Notes under the pieces: model-generated
The model's input: the letters and a program-made list of their open reading frames with translations, nothing else
What the model was told of the DNA's origin: nothing
The model's database searches: none
Program-made: the position numbers and the translations under genes
NCBI GenBank assembly: GCA_009667805.1
Contig: CM019064.1
Span: forward strand, 379,003,120 to 379,067,119
Length of the DNA: 64,000 nt
Source: Leptobrachium leishanense
Lineage: Eukaryota > Chordata > Amphibia > Anura > Megophryidae
Reading direction: 5' to 3'
Part shown: positions 11,796 to 24,189 of the stretch, one piece after another
Layout: each line of letters opens with the position of its first letter
Position numbering within the stretch: position 1 is the first letter of the stretch

Positions 11796-11945
11796 TTATA
11801 AAGCGCTAATAAACTCCATGGCGCTGGACAATGGGAGAGGCAGAATAACAAATATACATACATGTTACACACGGAACAGAAGGAGGGAGGACCCTGCTTG
11901 AGAGCTTACAATCTAAGAGGCGAGGGGTGACACATTAGGTTTTCT
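11796..11945. repeat. Dispersed retroelement-tail repeat
   Basis: It carries 'TATTTATAAAGCGCTAATAA…GCGCTGGACAATGGGAG…AATAACAAATATACATACA…GAGCTTACAATCTAAGAGG…GGTGACACATTAGG'. It is the better-preserved form of the repeat at 1013-1150 and 53320-53440. Its orientation, starting with a TATTTATAAAG tail, fits an antisense 3' end of a retroelement. Confidence 0.6.
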
Positions 11946-12356
11946 GCCTGTATGTGGGATATAGTGGAAACCTCAATTTGCACAATATGCTTCCCTTGCT
12001 CTTGTTGGGGAATGACTTATCACAACTTAATGCAGTTATCAAAACCTGTGATTTATTTTTCAGTACGTGGTTGTTTCTAGCTTATCTCAAAGCAGAGTTC
12101 TCTGGCTTTGTGTTGCAAAACCTTCATGGCAAATGTTTTCACGCCCTCGTTCTTTCCGTAAATGCTGTAGAGCGAAATCTGCTCCTTAAGGAGAGAGGCC
12201 TGTTTTGTGTGGAGGAATAACTATGGAGACATAGGACTTGTATCCTGTAGCTTCATTATTTTGTTTTGATATCCCTTCAGAGGTGCAGGGAGTGCTACTA
12301 CACCCATCTATGCCCTTTGTGGGGCCCCTCCGTCCTAATCAGCTGGCCAGGGCTTA

Positions 12357-12621
12357 GGCCAGTTGCGCACGAGAGCACTTAGTGCGCCTGTCGCAGCCAT
12401 GCAATGCTGCTACGGGGCCGGTCACATGCTTGTGCGTGCGCAGCATGCGTCCGCCCAGAGATCCTCCCCATCGATGCACGTCGACGGGGCTGCAAAGCAC
12501 GATCCTCCATAGGAGGATCGTGCTTTGCAGCACTGAGGGGGGGGGGCAGGCGGGCGTCAAGTGGAAGGAACGTCCACTCAGACGATCCTTCCACTCTGAG
12601 TGCGCTCGTGTGTACCTGGCC
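12357..12621 (-). mobile_element. MITE-B copy 3 (inverted)
   Basis: Its ends are GGCCAGTTGCGCACGAGAGC … GCTCGTGTGTACCTGGCC. The interior is the reverse complement of copy 10611, including GGACGTTCCTTCCAC and a perfect short hairpin GCACGATCCTCC / GGAGGATCGTGC at about 12497-12527. It is preceded by TTA and directly abuts MITE-A copy 4 (12626), sharing the intervening TTTA. Tandem placement suggests insertion of one element at the TTA of the other. Confidence 0.72.
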
Positions 12622-12625
12622 TTTA

Positions 12626-13022
12626 GGCTAGGGTCAGACGAGAGCATTCTGTGCAGACTGTGCCTACGTGCACAACGCCTGTACTTTCTGACAAGGTAGT
12701 GGCCACACAGTCCGTTTTTGTGATATTTTTTTTTTTTTTTTGACTGATGTAGAAGGGAAAATTAATATGAAAAGCATTTTGTCTGTCAAAATGCTGTCCG
12801 TCTGACTTCATTCCATCGCTCACACACAAAGCTATGCGGACGTTGCAGGCGCAGCGTACTCTGTGTACGTTCTTGCATCAGTTTGCTGCGTCCATTATGC
12901 GTCCGCAGTTCTGTGCAGACGTACTTCGTGTGTGGGGCTCCATTGGTCATAATTATATGCTATAACAGACGTACAAATGTGCGGCAATACGGATGTGATC
13001 AGTGCTCTCATCTGACACGGGC
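12626..13022 (+). mobile_element. MITE-A copy 4
   Basis: The left end is GGCTAGGGTCAGACGAGAGC after TTA. The right end is GCTCTCATCTGACACGGGC before TAA. The interior is related to copy 9144. A T run of about 14 lies at 12727-12741. Confidence 0.7.
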
Positions 13023-13025
13023 TAA

Positions 13026-16000
13026 GTGTCCATCCGGGGCCCTCCATGAAAAATGGATTTGACTGAAGTGGTCATGGCAGGAATGGACACTGATTATCTG
13101 GAGTCAACATTATGGACCTGGACGGTTTTGGTGTTTGGGCCGCAGAGGCAAAATGTTGTTGCCTAGGATGGGGGGCCCTTCATGGATTGCCGCAACTGGG
13201 CCCTGAGGTTTCTAGTTGCGCCTCTGCAGAAGAACATTGTATTTACTGAGGTTACTTCCTCCAGAATAGAGAAAGTAACATTTCCTTTTTATGAAATACT
13301 GGAGTTTTTGGGTTCTAGAAAATTTGGTTTGTGTATTCCCTAAGGTTGTGGTTAAATCTTTTCTCAAACTGCAGTAAGAAAAACATGTGTGTTTTGTTGT
13401 GCAAACATGGACCCTGTCTTCTGCCTGAATGGTCATCATTGCAAACTAATGCCTTTCCTTTTGCGGTCAGGAATAATTGTATTTGTGTAATATATAAAGC
13501 ACATATCATGATGTACTTTTATAATTTGTAGTCTTTGGGTAATTCATGTGTGTTTCTCTTGGTCCTTTTTGTCTAACTCTAAAGTACACCGCATCTAGAT
13601 GTCTCTAGTGTTTATTACAGCCTTTGTCACTGGCAATCCATGGTAACTAAGCACACCAGAAATACTGCAAGGAATTTTAATATACTGCAAATGCCTAATG
13701 AAGACCAGTCTATCCAGGTTAACGCAAGAAGACCTTGCAGGACCAAAGCAGATAACCGTTTTGTTGTTGCAAGGCTAATATATTCTGTGGGGTTCTTTTT
13801 ATTACTGTGTAAATCAGGACTTGATACATCTAGAGGCCACATGGCAACAGGCTCCTAGAATTTTACCACCGCCTTCTTAAATTCTGAATTCTATTGCACA
13901 AATCCCTACAGAAACCTTGACCCTTAAATCAATAAAACCGAAAGCTAAAAAGCCAATTTAATATTCCTATTTTACTGGAATCTAAAGTTTTAAGCCTGAC
14001 CATACGTTTCTACACACATGAAGAATAATTGAGACATTCAGGAGTCTGTGGCTACTTGACTCCTGGAACTAAACCCTGGTCTTGGCAGTAAATGAATAGG
14101 TAATCCTCATTAATAAAATATTCCAGGAAGCTGGTGGACGAACTGAAAACTGCATATAGGGGAAAAAAAGTAACAAAAGCTTGTGCTCTTCCTGTTCATG
14201 TTTTTCTCAGCAGCGACATTGAGCACTTCCTGTGTAAAATGACAGGATGTAAATTGGGGACAACATTCCAGCACAGATTACCTGGCTGGCATGTTTGCTT
14301 TAGGGACTTTCACTGTGCTGTTCAGTTTAGGGCATAAATTCCTTTTGGAAGTCTACAACTCAATGTTATGTACAAAAGCAAGATATTACGTTTTTAAGAA
14401 TTAGTTTTTTGGAACCTTATTGTATCTTTCATGAGTTTGTTCATGTGATAAGTGTAAAATTCCCGTACAGTTTGTTTTTGTTTTAGGTTACACGTTTTCA
14501 GTTTTTCCGCTTTTAATAGTAAAGCCAAAGATGTAGACGACCAGTTCTTATTATTGTGGCATTTTGTTGTAGAGTAAAAGCTTTTACTTTGGTTTGTGTT
14601 TCTAGTTTTGCTTTTGGAATATTTTGTTTAAAAGATCTTCCTCGTTTAGAATAATTACACAATTGCTTGATTCTCTGTAGCTATAGAAATTTAAATGTTT
14701 TTTTTTTTAGATGTGTCCAGTGACAGTTTCTTTGTATTCAAATTCCAAAGTTTATGCCCATTTTCTCCTTGACCTCACTTGCTAGATCACATGGGTATTC
14801 GTGACACTGTTGAAAAACCAGCTGGTTCAACATGGCCTGTCACTGACTAGTATTGTATGGCAAACCAACTGGTTTATCTACCAATGGATTCCATCTACCC
14901 CTTACTGCAATGGTACCAATAACATGCCTCTTCTGACCTCACGTCTAACAATTTCGGCTTCTCTGCAGGTAGGGATATCCTACAGGTGCTATTCTACCCC
15001 CCCCCCTTTCCAATTATCCAATGTTCTAATGGTATGCTTTGTCTTAATTCTCATTCTGCCTCCATCGAATCTGATCTGAGATCTCTTGTCTACTGGAACA
15101 ATGGGCAGTTCAAATATAAGGATATTTTTTTGGTCTAATTTTGTTCTGAACCAGCAGAATTGTCTTGACAGTCCTGGATTGACAGATTCTCTAATCGGTG
15201 ATACATTCATATCTGCTCCTTTTTCTCAGAACTCTAAATATTAAAGGTCTAGTTCTAACTAGATTAATTTTGTTCTTGTTGGTAACAAGTTTATTCATTC
15301 TATCCTGTGACTTTATGTATCTTAAATGTCCATTTGCATGCCACATAGTTTTAGCTGATCAGCGTAATCTAACAAAACCTCCCTTTTTTTTATCTTGTAT
15401 AATATATATTAAAAATCTCCCATATCCCAGGAAAGAGGAACTAAAGGTACATTTTGCTGTAAGGGTGGTCGGTTTTCTGTCTACCACACCTGTTACTTTT
15501 TGTCAATTTGAGCACTGCAATCATGTTTTAAGAACAAAAAAGTTTTTTTCTCTTTCAGTGTTGCTGAATGCTGAGAAACTTGATCTACATAGCTTTAATA
15601 ATTCCAATTTGTAACAATTAAAATCCAGTCTCTGTGTCTGTCAGAAAATTCCTTTTAGTGAAATAATTTTCCGCTACGTGATTACATCATGCCTCCAGAC
15701 ATCCAGAACATCGGTTTTAATTGTATGGGCTTTTGGCAGGTGTATCACTCAAGCCAGTCTCTGGCGTAGGAGGATATCTGACCATTTTTTTTGTTAAACT
15801 TTTCATGGAAGTGTACAGCAATGAGGAATGGTCTGGGTCGGTTCTCAGACGTCATGTCTTGACCTTTTTGAGTTTGTGTGATCTGCCATGTTTTTTCCTT
15901 GCTTTCAATTTGTGTCAGAACATTTCTATTCCAGATGAAAAGGTAATTTATCTAATTTTTAAGCAAACTGTAAAAAAATACAGTTTATTTGACCTCAAAC

Positions 16001-16265
16001 TATTTTCCAAGATTGACATCTAAGAAAACCTAATCCTAGTGACTTCATCTTGAGGTGACTAGTAAGCTGTACTAGGAAAAAGCAATTTTTTTTTTTTTTA
16101 GCTTTCACATGATCACTTGTCACTGGTTTAATAGTGGTCCAGAAAGTTTAATGGCCTGAAGGTCAAAGGGTGCCAGTGTGCCCTGCCCATTATGTTTTTG
16201 ACTTGCTGAGTAGGCTCTGCACCTTTTTGCAGTACGTTTATGTAGACTGCTATACTAGATATTCA
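13026..16265. other. Unassigned non-coding stretch (3.2 kb)
   Basis: No exon with matched splice sites and no transposon ends were recognised. The sequence is AT-rich with T runs at 14700 and 16087. A C run lies at 14998-15006. Longer open frames (for example 15198-15614) show no known domain and biased low-complexity composition. Confidence 0.45.
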
Positions 16266-18308
16266 GGGTTATTCAAAGAGATTCGAAAAGTCACCGCACG
16301 TTCGGTGACTTTTCGTTCTCTTCAATTCGTTTCCTTTTGCCGATCCCATTTTGGTGACCCTGCGGTGTATTCAGCAACACCACAGGGTCCCCATATTGCA
16401 GGGAAAAGTCACCGCAAACCTGAGGAAAACTAACCGCAAAACCCACCGACTGCACACCGAAAACGAGCAAAAACATCTGGATTAACCTTCGAAAAACCCG
16501 AGCAGGAGCCATCACAGGCAGCGACGGAGCCGAAGCAGAGGAGGCAGTGAATAAATTAGCAAAACCGTTTGTATGAATCTGTGAAAATGAAACGCTGTTT
16601 GCAAAGAAACTACTGAGCGAAAAATTTCTGAAATTTACACAGGAGGTCCAGGTAATGATAATAAAGAGGGCTGTTACAGAAAAAATAAGTAAACTTAAAA
16701 ATCTGATTTTTAACCCTTTCGCTGCTGAGGCGTTTCCCGCCTCTGTGCTGAGCTCATTTTTACAGATTTTGATCATAATGTTTAAACGCGTTTTGAAGGC
16801 TTATTTTAGTATATGACCCAGACCTATTATATATCGTTCTTTCCGTCAGACTCGGCAGATTCATAATATGTCATATGTATACGTCATGACCTGTCTGTAT
16901 ATAACAAAAAATGCAATAAAATATGAATTTTCAATAATTTACAACGTGTAAAGTGTTTGTTTTTTCACATTTTAACATGCGAGCAATTGCGGTTATATTT
17001 TGTATGGGGTGCGCTTGTTAAAAAAATTAGAGATGGTCTCGTTACTTTTTTTTTTTTTTTTTTTGGGGAAAATTATGCGATTTTTAACAAACGCACCGCA
17101 TACAAAAATCGTTAGTGCAGCATCATTGTTCACATTATAATTGAAATGGGAACAATATTGCTGCATTAACAAACCAAAAAAAAGAACTTTTTTTAAATAT
17201 TTTTTTTATTTTTAATTTTTTTTTAAAAGACTATGAAAAAGTTAAGTTTGGTATTGTTGGAACGGCCATGCTCTGGCCGATCCAACAATACCAAACATTA
17301 ACCCATAACTGCCACAGATCGGGAGATAGGGGGTTCATTGGAACCCCCCTATCTCCACCATTGGTGGCAGTTAGGGGTTAACTCAAAGACTGGCGTCATC
17401 ATGCTATGCACGATGACGCCAGTCCTCAGGGGGCATGCCCGGAAGCTTGGCCGACATCCAAGATGTCGGCCAGCTCCGGGAAAGGATCACGACCCTGTGC
17501 TGATTCGTGATCCGGCCCCCATGGGGTTAATGCCAGGTACCATTTGGAAGGGCAGGCTGTGCCCTTCCAAACGGTGCCTGGGTTAACCCCCTGCACGCCG
17601 CCGATCGGGAGGGAGAGAGGTCCGAAGGACCCCCCCCTTTCAGGCGCCTCCTCCGCACATGTGGGGGGGGGGGCGCTTGAATTAGGTGTCATCGCGCCCC
17701 CGCGATGACACCTAATTACTCCGGCGGTTCCGGGTGCTGGGCTGACATCGAGTATGTCAGCCCACACCGGGGGGGCCAGCGATCGGCCGAAACCCGACCG
17801 AACGCTGACCCCAAAGAGAGGACGCGCTCAGCGCGTCCACCGCATGGAACGCTATATGCGGTTGGATGCGCTGAGCGCGTCCACTGCAGCGAAAGGGTTA
17901 AAAAAAAAATCTGAAAAATGCTTAAAGTATCCTAAAAAATCTATAAAGAGACTTTTTGCTGCAGAATTTTATAATGAATGGTTTATTCGATATTGAATTA
18001 AAACGGGAATATTTTTAACATTGAAGTCTATGGGATTCTCCTGAATAAATTTGTCGCATTAAACCACCGAATGGCAGGGCATTTCGGGAAACTTTCACTG
18101 CTGGTTTGTGTTCTCTGAATAGCTGAAGCAGTGCTTTTTTATGGAGATTTCACTGCCCTCGAACAGGCACCGTATGTGCAGGCAATTCGCCAGGATTTGG
18201 CGAATTGCCTGCTCTCTGGATAGCCGAATGGCCAGGAAAGGTAACCGAATGCTGATTTTCAGCGTTCGGTTACCTTTCTCAAGCAATTCAGATCTCTTTG
18301 GATAACCC
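16266..18308. mobile_element. MITE-E interrupted by a TTAA element
   Basis: The termini are GGGTTATTCAAAGAGATTCG on the left and CAGATCTCTTTGGATAACCC on the right, in inverted orientation. Near each end is a hairpin: GAAAAGTCACCG…CGGTGACTTTTC on the left and GGTAACCGAA…TTCGGTTACC on the right. An uninterrupted relative about 750 bp long lies at 43162-43913 in opposite orientation. Here the body is split by the 1.18-kb TTAA-flanked element at 16714-17897. Without it the host element is about 0.86 kb. It has no coding capacity. Confidence 0.8.
16714..17897 (+). mobile_element. piggyBac-like element with hairpin array
   Basis: TTAA flanks both sides (16710-16713 and 17898-17901). The inverted ends are CCCTTTCGCTGC (left) and GCAGCGAAAGGG (right). 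From about 17246 to 17890 it contains consecutive stem-loops: 17246-17296, 17322-17356, 17388-17424, 17440-17480, 17484-17512, 17531-17581, 17681-17716 and 17742-17763. A last one pairs around 17820-17840 with 17868-17882. No open frame resembles a transposase. The TTAA duplication and CCCT ends point to piggyBac mobilisation. It inserted into MITE-E. Confidence 0.8.
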
Positions 18309-18614
18309 TAATAGTGTTCCTTTTCAATCTAAAGTTACAGATCTTTCAAATATGTCTCCTGCCCAAGAATTCAGTTTTGGTGACACGTTGTGTGCATGCG
18401 CAAGATGGGGAAAAATTCCTACTTTTGGTTTCATCCCACAAATCCCAATCTTAAAGTCTCACCCCCCCCCTTTCATTGTCAACCATTGTATCCTTGCTCT
18501 GACCTGCAGTTTTCACCATTCTTGCTGCCTATATTCCTATAGAAGTTAATCACAGGTTTGCTTTTTGTGCATAACAAATGAAGCCTCAGAATTGGGCGAT
18601 CCAAAAACCCATCA

Positions 18615-18760
18615 GGGTTATTCAGAGAAAAGTGAAACTCTGGAGAACTTTTTTGGGAGAAGTGAAAATCCTAGGTCAAAATAGCCAAACCAGAAAAAAA
18701 GTCTCACTTTCCAAATCGGCTATTTCAACCGATAATTTTAACTTCTCCAGCGTATCACCT
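18615..18760. mobile_element. MITE-H copy 1 (partial)
   Basis: It starts GGGTTATTCAGAG and continues with the short palindromic MITE-H sequence (AAATCCTAGGTCAAAATAGCC, split from AAATCGGCTATTTC). Better copies are at 49009-49178 and 63017-63193. The right end is eroded. Confidence 0.65.
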
Positions 18761-21700
18761 AATGTGTATGTGAACAAGCAACAACACTTCTAAGATATGC
18801 AAAATGTATGCGAACCATGGGCGCAAATAGTGGTAGTGCAGTGACCTATAACAAAAATGCTCAACTATAATGCTGCCAAAATAAGACTATGGGAAAACAA
18901 TGTAGCATATCGAAGATTAAGTCATGCAATAAAATGGTATATCACAGTGAAGTACAATAAAGGTTACTCATCCATCATGTGAGTAATGCTAGTGCAGGTG
19001 CAGAAAAATAATTTACTAACCAATTAAGTCCTTCAAGGATGCTCCTCATTTATAGAATACTCTGAAAATCTCAGTGAAAAGACGCTGAAAAACGGTCCAA
19101 TGGTGCATATCGTACTTTGCAGTTTGGAAAAAAACATGCGTATCAACTGTGCTATGCACTCACCTCTTATAGAACCTTGGTGTCACAGCTCTGGTTGGTT
19201 TGGAAATGCATCCAGTCACTATATAGGGTGACCCAATACTTCTAGTTGAAAGATCTCAAAGACTGGGATATGGGGACTGGGCTCCAATAGACCTCAAACA
19301 AAAGAATGGAGACCGTTCTCTCCCTAGTGTAACAGGTTACCGCACCATGCATTAATATGAACGAGAAGAAAACCTTTCACTAATGGTGGAGCCCTTTGCA
19401 ATACTTTTATGCAGGTAAGTATCCAGCGATCTAGGACAACGTCCCTGATGGGATCCTGTATCTCAACCACTTCCACATTCAATGGGGGGGGGGGAATACT
19501 CCAATTTGTGTGTGTGTACAGTATAACAGCTGCAGGAATTGCCATCCTCCAGTATATGTCAACGGCACATGTAGCCTGCTATGGCACGTTCCTGCTAAAG
19601 TATGATTTTGAAGGATTTGTCCCAAGGTGACATTACAGAGGAAACTATACAATATACATTTTGTGTGATCACAACACTGTCATTGGGCATACTAGAACCA
19701 AGGAATACTTTATTTCTGCCAATAAAATATTTGACCCCCTAAAATCTTTTCACTAAATGACCCCTTTTAGTCAGCAGTAGTACTTTGTGGGGTTTGTTTT
19801 TCCTTTTATTTTGTCTGTAGAGGCCTTTTATCCTAGATTACATTTCCTTGCTGCCATTCTGTCAAGTGTTTCATGTATCTGCTGTTAACACCGGCTGTTA
19901 AGATGCATGTTCTTCCCACTGCCCTGCAATTTGGACTTGGATGGTTCCAAGGTCAGTGGGAAGGCTATAACCTTGTACTATCGTACAATAACATGTACAA
20001 CAATATATGTAACATTGTACTAGGCCAATCCAACTCAGAATCTGGACTGTGAAGGATGCTGCTGGGGACTATAGTCCTTTTACGGGTATCTCCGCATTTT
20101 AAGTCGATCTCATGGAATACAGAAAATTACTTTCAGGATACAGAGTTCTAGTGAAAGTTAAGTAACTACTTAAATATGCTGTGATGTTAAGATTGCCGTT
20201 TTAGGGCTTTGCATATAACCATACTCTAGATAACCCCCATTGAGTATAAATTTCACCCATTTATCAGGTCCTATGCTTGACAATTCAGTTTGAGTCAGGC
20301 CGTCCTGATCTCGTGCTGCTGTTTACTTTATCTTACTAATTAGCCTGCTGAACCAATTGGCTGTGCTCTGCCAATGGTCAGATGCAAAATCTGCCTTTTT
20401 TTTTTTTTTTTTTAAATCCAGATTATTTCCTTTTAAATGCAACTTTTTTTTTTTTTTTTTTTTTTTATTTTAATCATGACAATTGTGGCGGAAAAAAAAC
20501 CAACCAGCCCTAATATTTTGTCTACAAGGAAAGACCTGTATTTTACACTCCTCAGCTTGTCTAGAAGTGCAGTTTCGTATAAATTGTATATCTACAAATA
20601 GGTTTGTTCAGAGTGGCGCCCCCCCCCCCACTCAATTTCCAATGTTAACCTTCAGTGATCACACAGTTAATAGGCAATTGTGTTTTTGTGTTTTTAAGGT
20701 GAGCTTTTATAAAACCGTGCTTTTTTTTTTTTTTTTTTATTGACCTTCTGAACTGCATAGCCCTAGATTAGGGTTGACTGTTGTACAAGCTAGACTTCTC
20801 ATTTTCTCCTTCTTGTGTAAGGTGATACTTTCCTTAATTTTAAGGTTAATTGGCTTTTTTCAAACCCCCCCCCCCCCCTGTTTTTGTCACATGGCTTCTT
20901 TTTAGTTGAAGGCCATGTGTTAACTGTGTGATTCCAGCTGTGTGCTTGGTCCCAGCGCCTAACGATTTTTATGCAAAAAAAACACCCCTGGGGCATGGGC
21001 TAAGTGGTCACACAATGTCAGCTGTTGAGATAAGGCACCTCATCGGAAGGGGGGGGGCTGCACTTACAATAGGTTTAGGTTACCTGCGTGTGATGAATGA
21101 AGGTCTAATTTGAGGACCATATTTTCAAGGTGTGCTTAACTCCAGCTTTGTGTTGTCAAAGTCCTATTTCTCTTGTGTCTGTATACACGTGTTTTGTGTG
21201 GGATTAGGGCCGTGATGCTTGTCTATGGGACCTTTCCAGGTGCTGTGGCCTTTTTGGCAGGATTGTCGTGAGAAATGCAGCCCTGGATAGCTGCAGAGGT
21301 GTATATATATATCTCACACTTGTGGAAGAGCTGACTGCCGCGACGCAGGAAAATATCGCTACCAGGAGGGCAATAAACCCCATATTTAACATCTCAGTGC
21401 TCTGAATGCAGAAGGGCATTTAAAGTGTGTCTCCTAAAACCTTTTTATCCTCAGAGTTGCGTCTGAAGGTGCACCACTCAACTGTTCAACACAAAGACTC
21501 CACTGTACCACTGCTCTGCAACACAACTGGGTTTATTTAGGGAGTTAATCATTTGTGAAACTCTGTATGTAATTGTTTAGGCTCTAGGTGATATTCTGCA
21601 GTGTAGGCTTTCCCTCTGGTGTGCTTTGTACTTTGGCTGTGAGTGAGTTGTTGGCCCCCCTGTTGCCACGGTGACCCAGGCTGCCTGTATCTGCAGCCAG

Positions 21701-22227
21701 CAGATGTTGCCTGGAATGTGGGGAGTATGCGGTGACCGCAGCCCCTCCCGCCCTTGCTTCACACCCAGAAAACCAGCTGTGTACATGTGACCCATGTTGC
21801 ATGTTTTGCTTGGAATCTGGGGCAGGGAATCAATTAAGGAGCATTATGTTATTAGATTGCCATGGCAGCATGGAAACAGCTGGATGAAAGGGGTATATTG
21901 TGTACACAACACAGGGTGTGGAGAGGCTAGGAGTAAATTTTAGTCCTATGACTTCGATGGGTTACAATAGGGGTGTGTTTTATTTCACTTGTACATAAAA
22001 TAACAGAAATTAAATACCAGCCATCTGTAAGCAAATACTGCATTTCTGCTGCATTACACTGCTTGGTTTACTATGGATTCATAGCGTTGCTTAAAATGCC
22101 AGTGGTTGTAGCACATACATCTAGGCGGTGCTTTAATGACCAAAATACAATTACAATTTTCCTACAGACTGTAAATTATCAGTAATGGGGTCTTCTGAAC
22201 CTACTGTGTTATCACTTTCCGGTCTAT
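18761..22227. other. Unassigned non-coding stretch (3.5 kb)
   Basis: Long T runs occur at about 20398-20414, 20443-20466 and 20720-20738. C runs occur at about 20620 and 20865. A short TA repeat lies at 21300-21310. No host exon or intact transposon end was recognised. Confidence 0.45.
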
Positions 22228-22405
22228 CTGCTAAAAGTGAAACTCAGGAGAATTGGCAGAAGTGAGAAATTCTAGGTCAAAAATAAATGGCCAAAACAGA
22301 AAAAATTCTCCCCTTTACCTCACTTTTCAAATCCAGCTTTTTGGTCTAGATTGTTCTCTTCTCCTGCCAATTCTCATGAGTTTTTACCTTTTTTAGTGAA
22401 TAGAC
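22228..22405. mobile_element. MITE-H copy 2
   Basis: This is an imperfect palindrome. 'AGTGAAACTCAGGAGAATTG…TTCTAGGTCAAAAATAAATG' on the left pairs with 'TCTTCTCCTGCCAATTCTCATGAG' on the right. The interior CTTTTCAAATCCAGCTTTTTGG matches other MITE-H copies. The terminal GGGTTATTCA motif has diverged. Confidence 0.65.
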
Positions 22406-22677
22406 CTGTTTATCTTGCACAATGCTACGCAATCAAATCTACCGTGAATAATTCTTGGACAAAACCAATGAAATTTAGTACAGTGACTTGACAACCATCA
22501 TGGCTTTGAGGGCTTACTAGAGTTCAAAAATGAGCCCTATTTGCGATACTTGGTGGCATGTACACGTCATTACTTCTCTTTACAGTAGATGAATCCAATG
22601 ACTTGGCATGTACCGTATCTCTCAGAAGCGGGTACACCACTCAGTTTTGTAAATTTTCATGTGACAACACTGAAGAA

Positions 22678-23090
22678 ATTTATTTATAAAGGATTTTACC
22701 AGGAAGGATACATTGAGATTTCTCTCCGTTTTCAAGTATGTCCTGGGTTCAAGAACATTGAAGTGTTACAGTTACAGAAATACAAAGTAATACAATGCAA
22801 GATATTGAAAAACCACAAATATACGGATTAACAGAAAATAAATATGTAGGAAATATAGTCACTAGGTTACATGTTTACAGGTGCATTCTGTATTGAGGTA
22901 TGTTCGTAAGAAGCTCTTGAGTGACTTAAGACTGGGGGAAGATTTGATGGTGTCTGGGAGGTTATTCCATAATTGCGGTGCTCTGTAGGAAAATGAGGAC
23001 CGAGCCACTATCTTTTTGTATTGTGGTATTGCAAGTAAGGTGCTGGTCCTGGATCGGAGGTTATAGGATGAGGGAGCTACTGGGGAAGCA
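22678..23090 (-). mobile_element. LINE-I 3' end inserted in Tc1 left repeat
   Basis: The - strand encodes 'SSYNLRSRTSTLLAIPQYKK…FSYRAPQLWNNLPDTIKSSP' followed by the LINE-I untranslated tail, which ends at 22678 with the ATAAATAAA-type repeat. It interrupts the Tc1 left inverted repeat after ACAACACTGAAGAAAT. About 25 bp of Tc1 sequence expected from the right repeat are missing at the junction, so the insertion came with a small target deletion. Confidence 0.85.
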
Positions 23091-23355
23091 GTCAATGAGT
23101 GTACAACTTGTGTAAATTTGTTTTCCCCTCAAAATAACTCCACACACAGCCATTAATTTCTAAACCGCTGGCAACAAAAGGAGTACACCCCTAAAGTGAT
23201 GTACAAATTGTGCCCAAAGTGTCACTGTTTTGTGTGGCCTCCATTATTTTCCAACGCTGCTTTAAGCACTCTTGGGCATGGAGTTCACCAGAACTTCACA
23301 GGTTGCCACTGGAGGTCTCCTCCACTCTTCTTTGATAGCATGGAGCTGGTGGATG

Positions 23356-24134
23356 TTAGAGACCTTGCGCTCCTCCACTTGCCGTTTTGAGGATGCCCCA
23401 CAGATGCTCAATAGGGATTAGTTCTGGAGACATGCTTGGCCAGTCCATCAACTTTAGCTTCTTCAGCAAGGCAGTGGTCGTCTTGGTGTTTTTGAGGTCA
23501 GTATCATGTTGGAATACTACCCTGTAGTAGATTCTCTGCTTCAGTATGTCACAGTACATGTTGCCATTCATGGGTCCCTCTATGAAATGTAGCTCCCCAG
23601 AACCTGAAACTCCCACCTCCATGCTTTACTGTAGGCAAGACACGTGTCTTTCTACTCCTCACCTGGTTGCTGCCACACCCACTAGACACAATCTGAACCT
23701 ATTAAGTTTTTCTTGGTCACATCAGACCACAGGACATGGCTCCAGTAATCCATGTCCTTGGTCTGCTTGTATTCAGCAAATGGTTTGCGGGCTTTCTTTG
23801 CGTTATCTTTTAGAGGCTTCCTTCTGGGACAACAGTCATGCAGACCAATTTGATGCAGTGTGCGACGTATGGTATGTACGCTGACAGGCTGACCCTCCCC
23901 ACCCCTTCATCCTCGACCTCTGCAGCAATGCTGGCAGCGCTCATCTGTATATTTCCCAAAGACAACCTCTGGATATGACGCTGAGCATGTGCACTCAACT
24001 TCTTTGGTTGACCATGGTGAGGCCTGTTCTGAGTGGAACCTGTCCTGAGAAACTGCTGTATGGTCTTGGCCACAGTGTTAAAGCTCAATTTCAGGGTCTT
24101 GGCAATCTTCTTATAGCCTAGGCCATATTCAAAG
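23356..24134 (-). pseudogene. Tc1 transposase remnant
   Basis: Read on the - strand. The N-terminal part (about 23880-24134) has the paired helix-turn-helix region ('GLGYKKIAKTLKLSFNTVAKTI'), and a basic linker with 'GSTQNRP…GQPKKLS' follows. The C-terminal part (23356-23620) has 'QHDTDLKNTKTTTALLKKLK' and 'DWPSMSPELIPIEHLWGILK', retaining the E of the DD34E catalytic triad. Frameshifts and deletions separate the pieces. The original start (MAPHGKEL…) is on the far side of the inserted elements, near 26470-26496. It is not functional. Confidence 0.9.
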
Positions 24135-24189
24135 CAGTGTTTCCCAAACCTGTCCTCAGGACCCTCCGCCTCGCTAGGTTTTCCAGAAA

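Noticed and set aside
17400..17900. CpG island or promoter, possibly for ITGA5
   Set aside because: The CpG-rich segment lies inside a TTAA-flanked transposon made of hairpins, with no first exon nearby.
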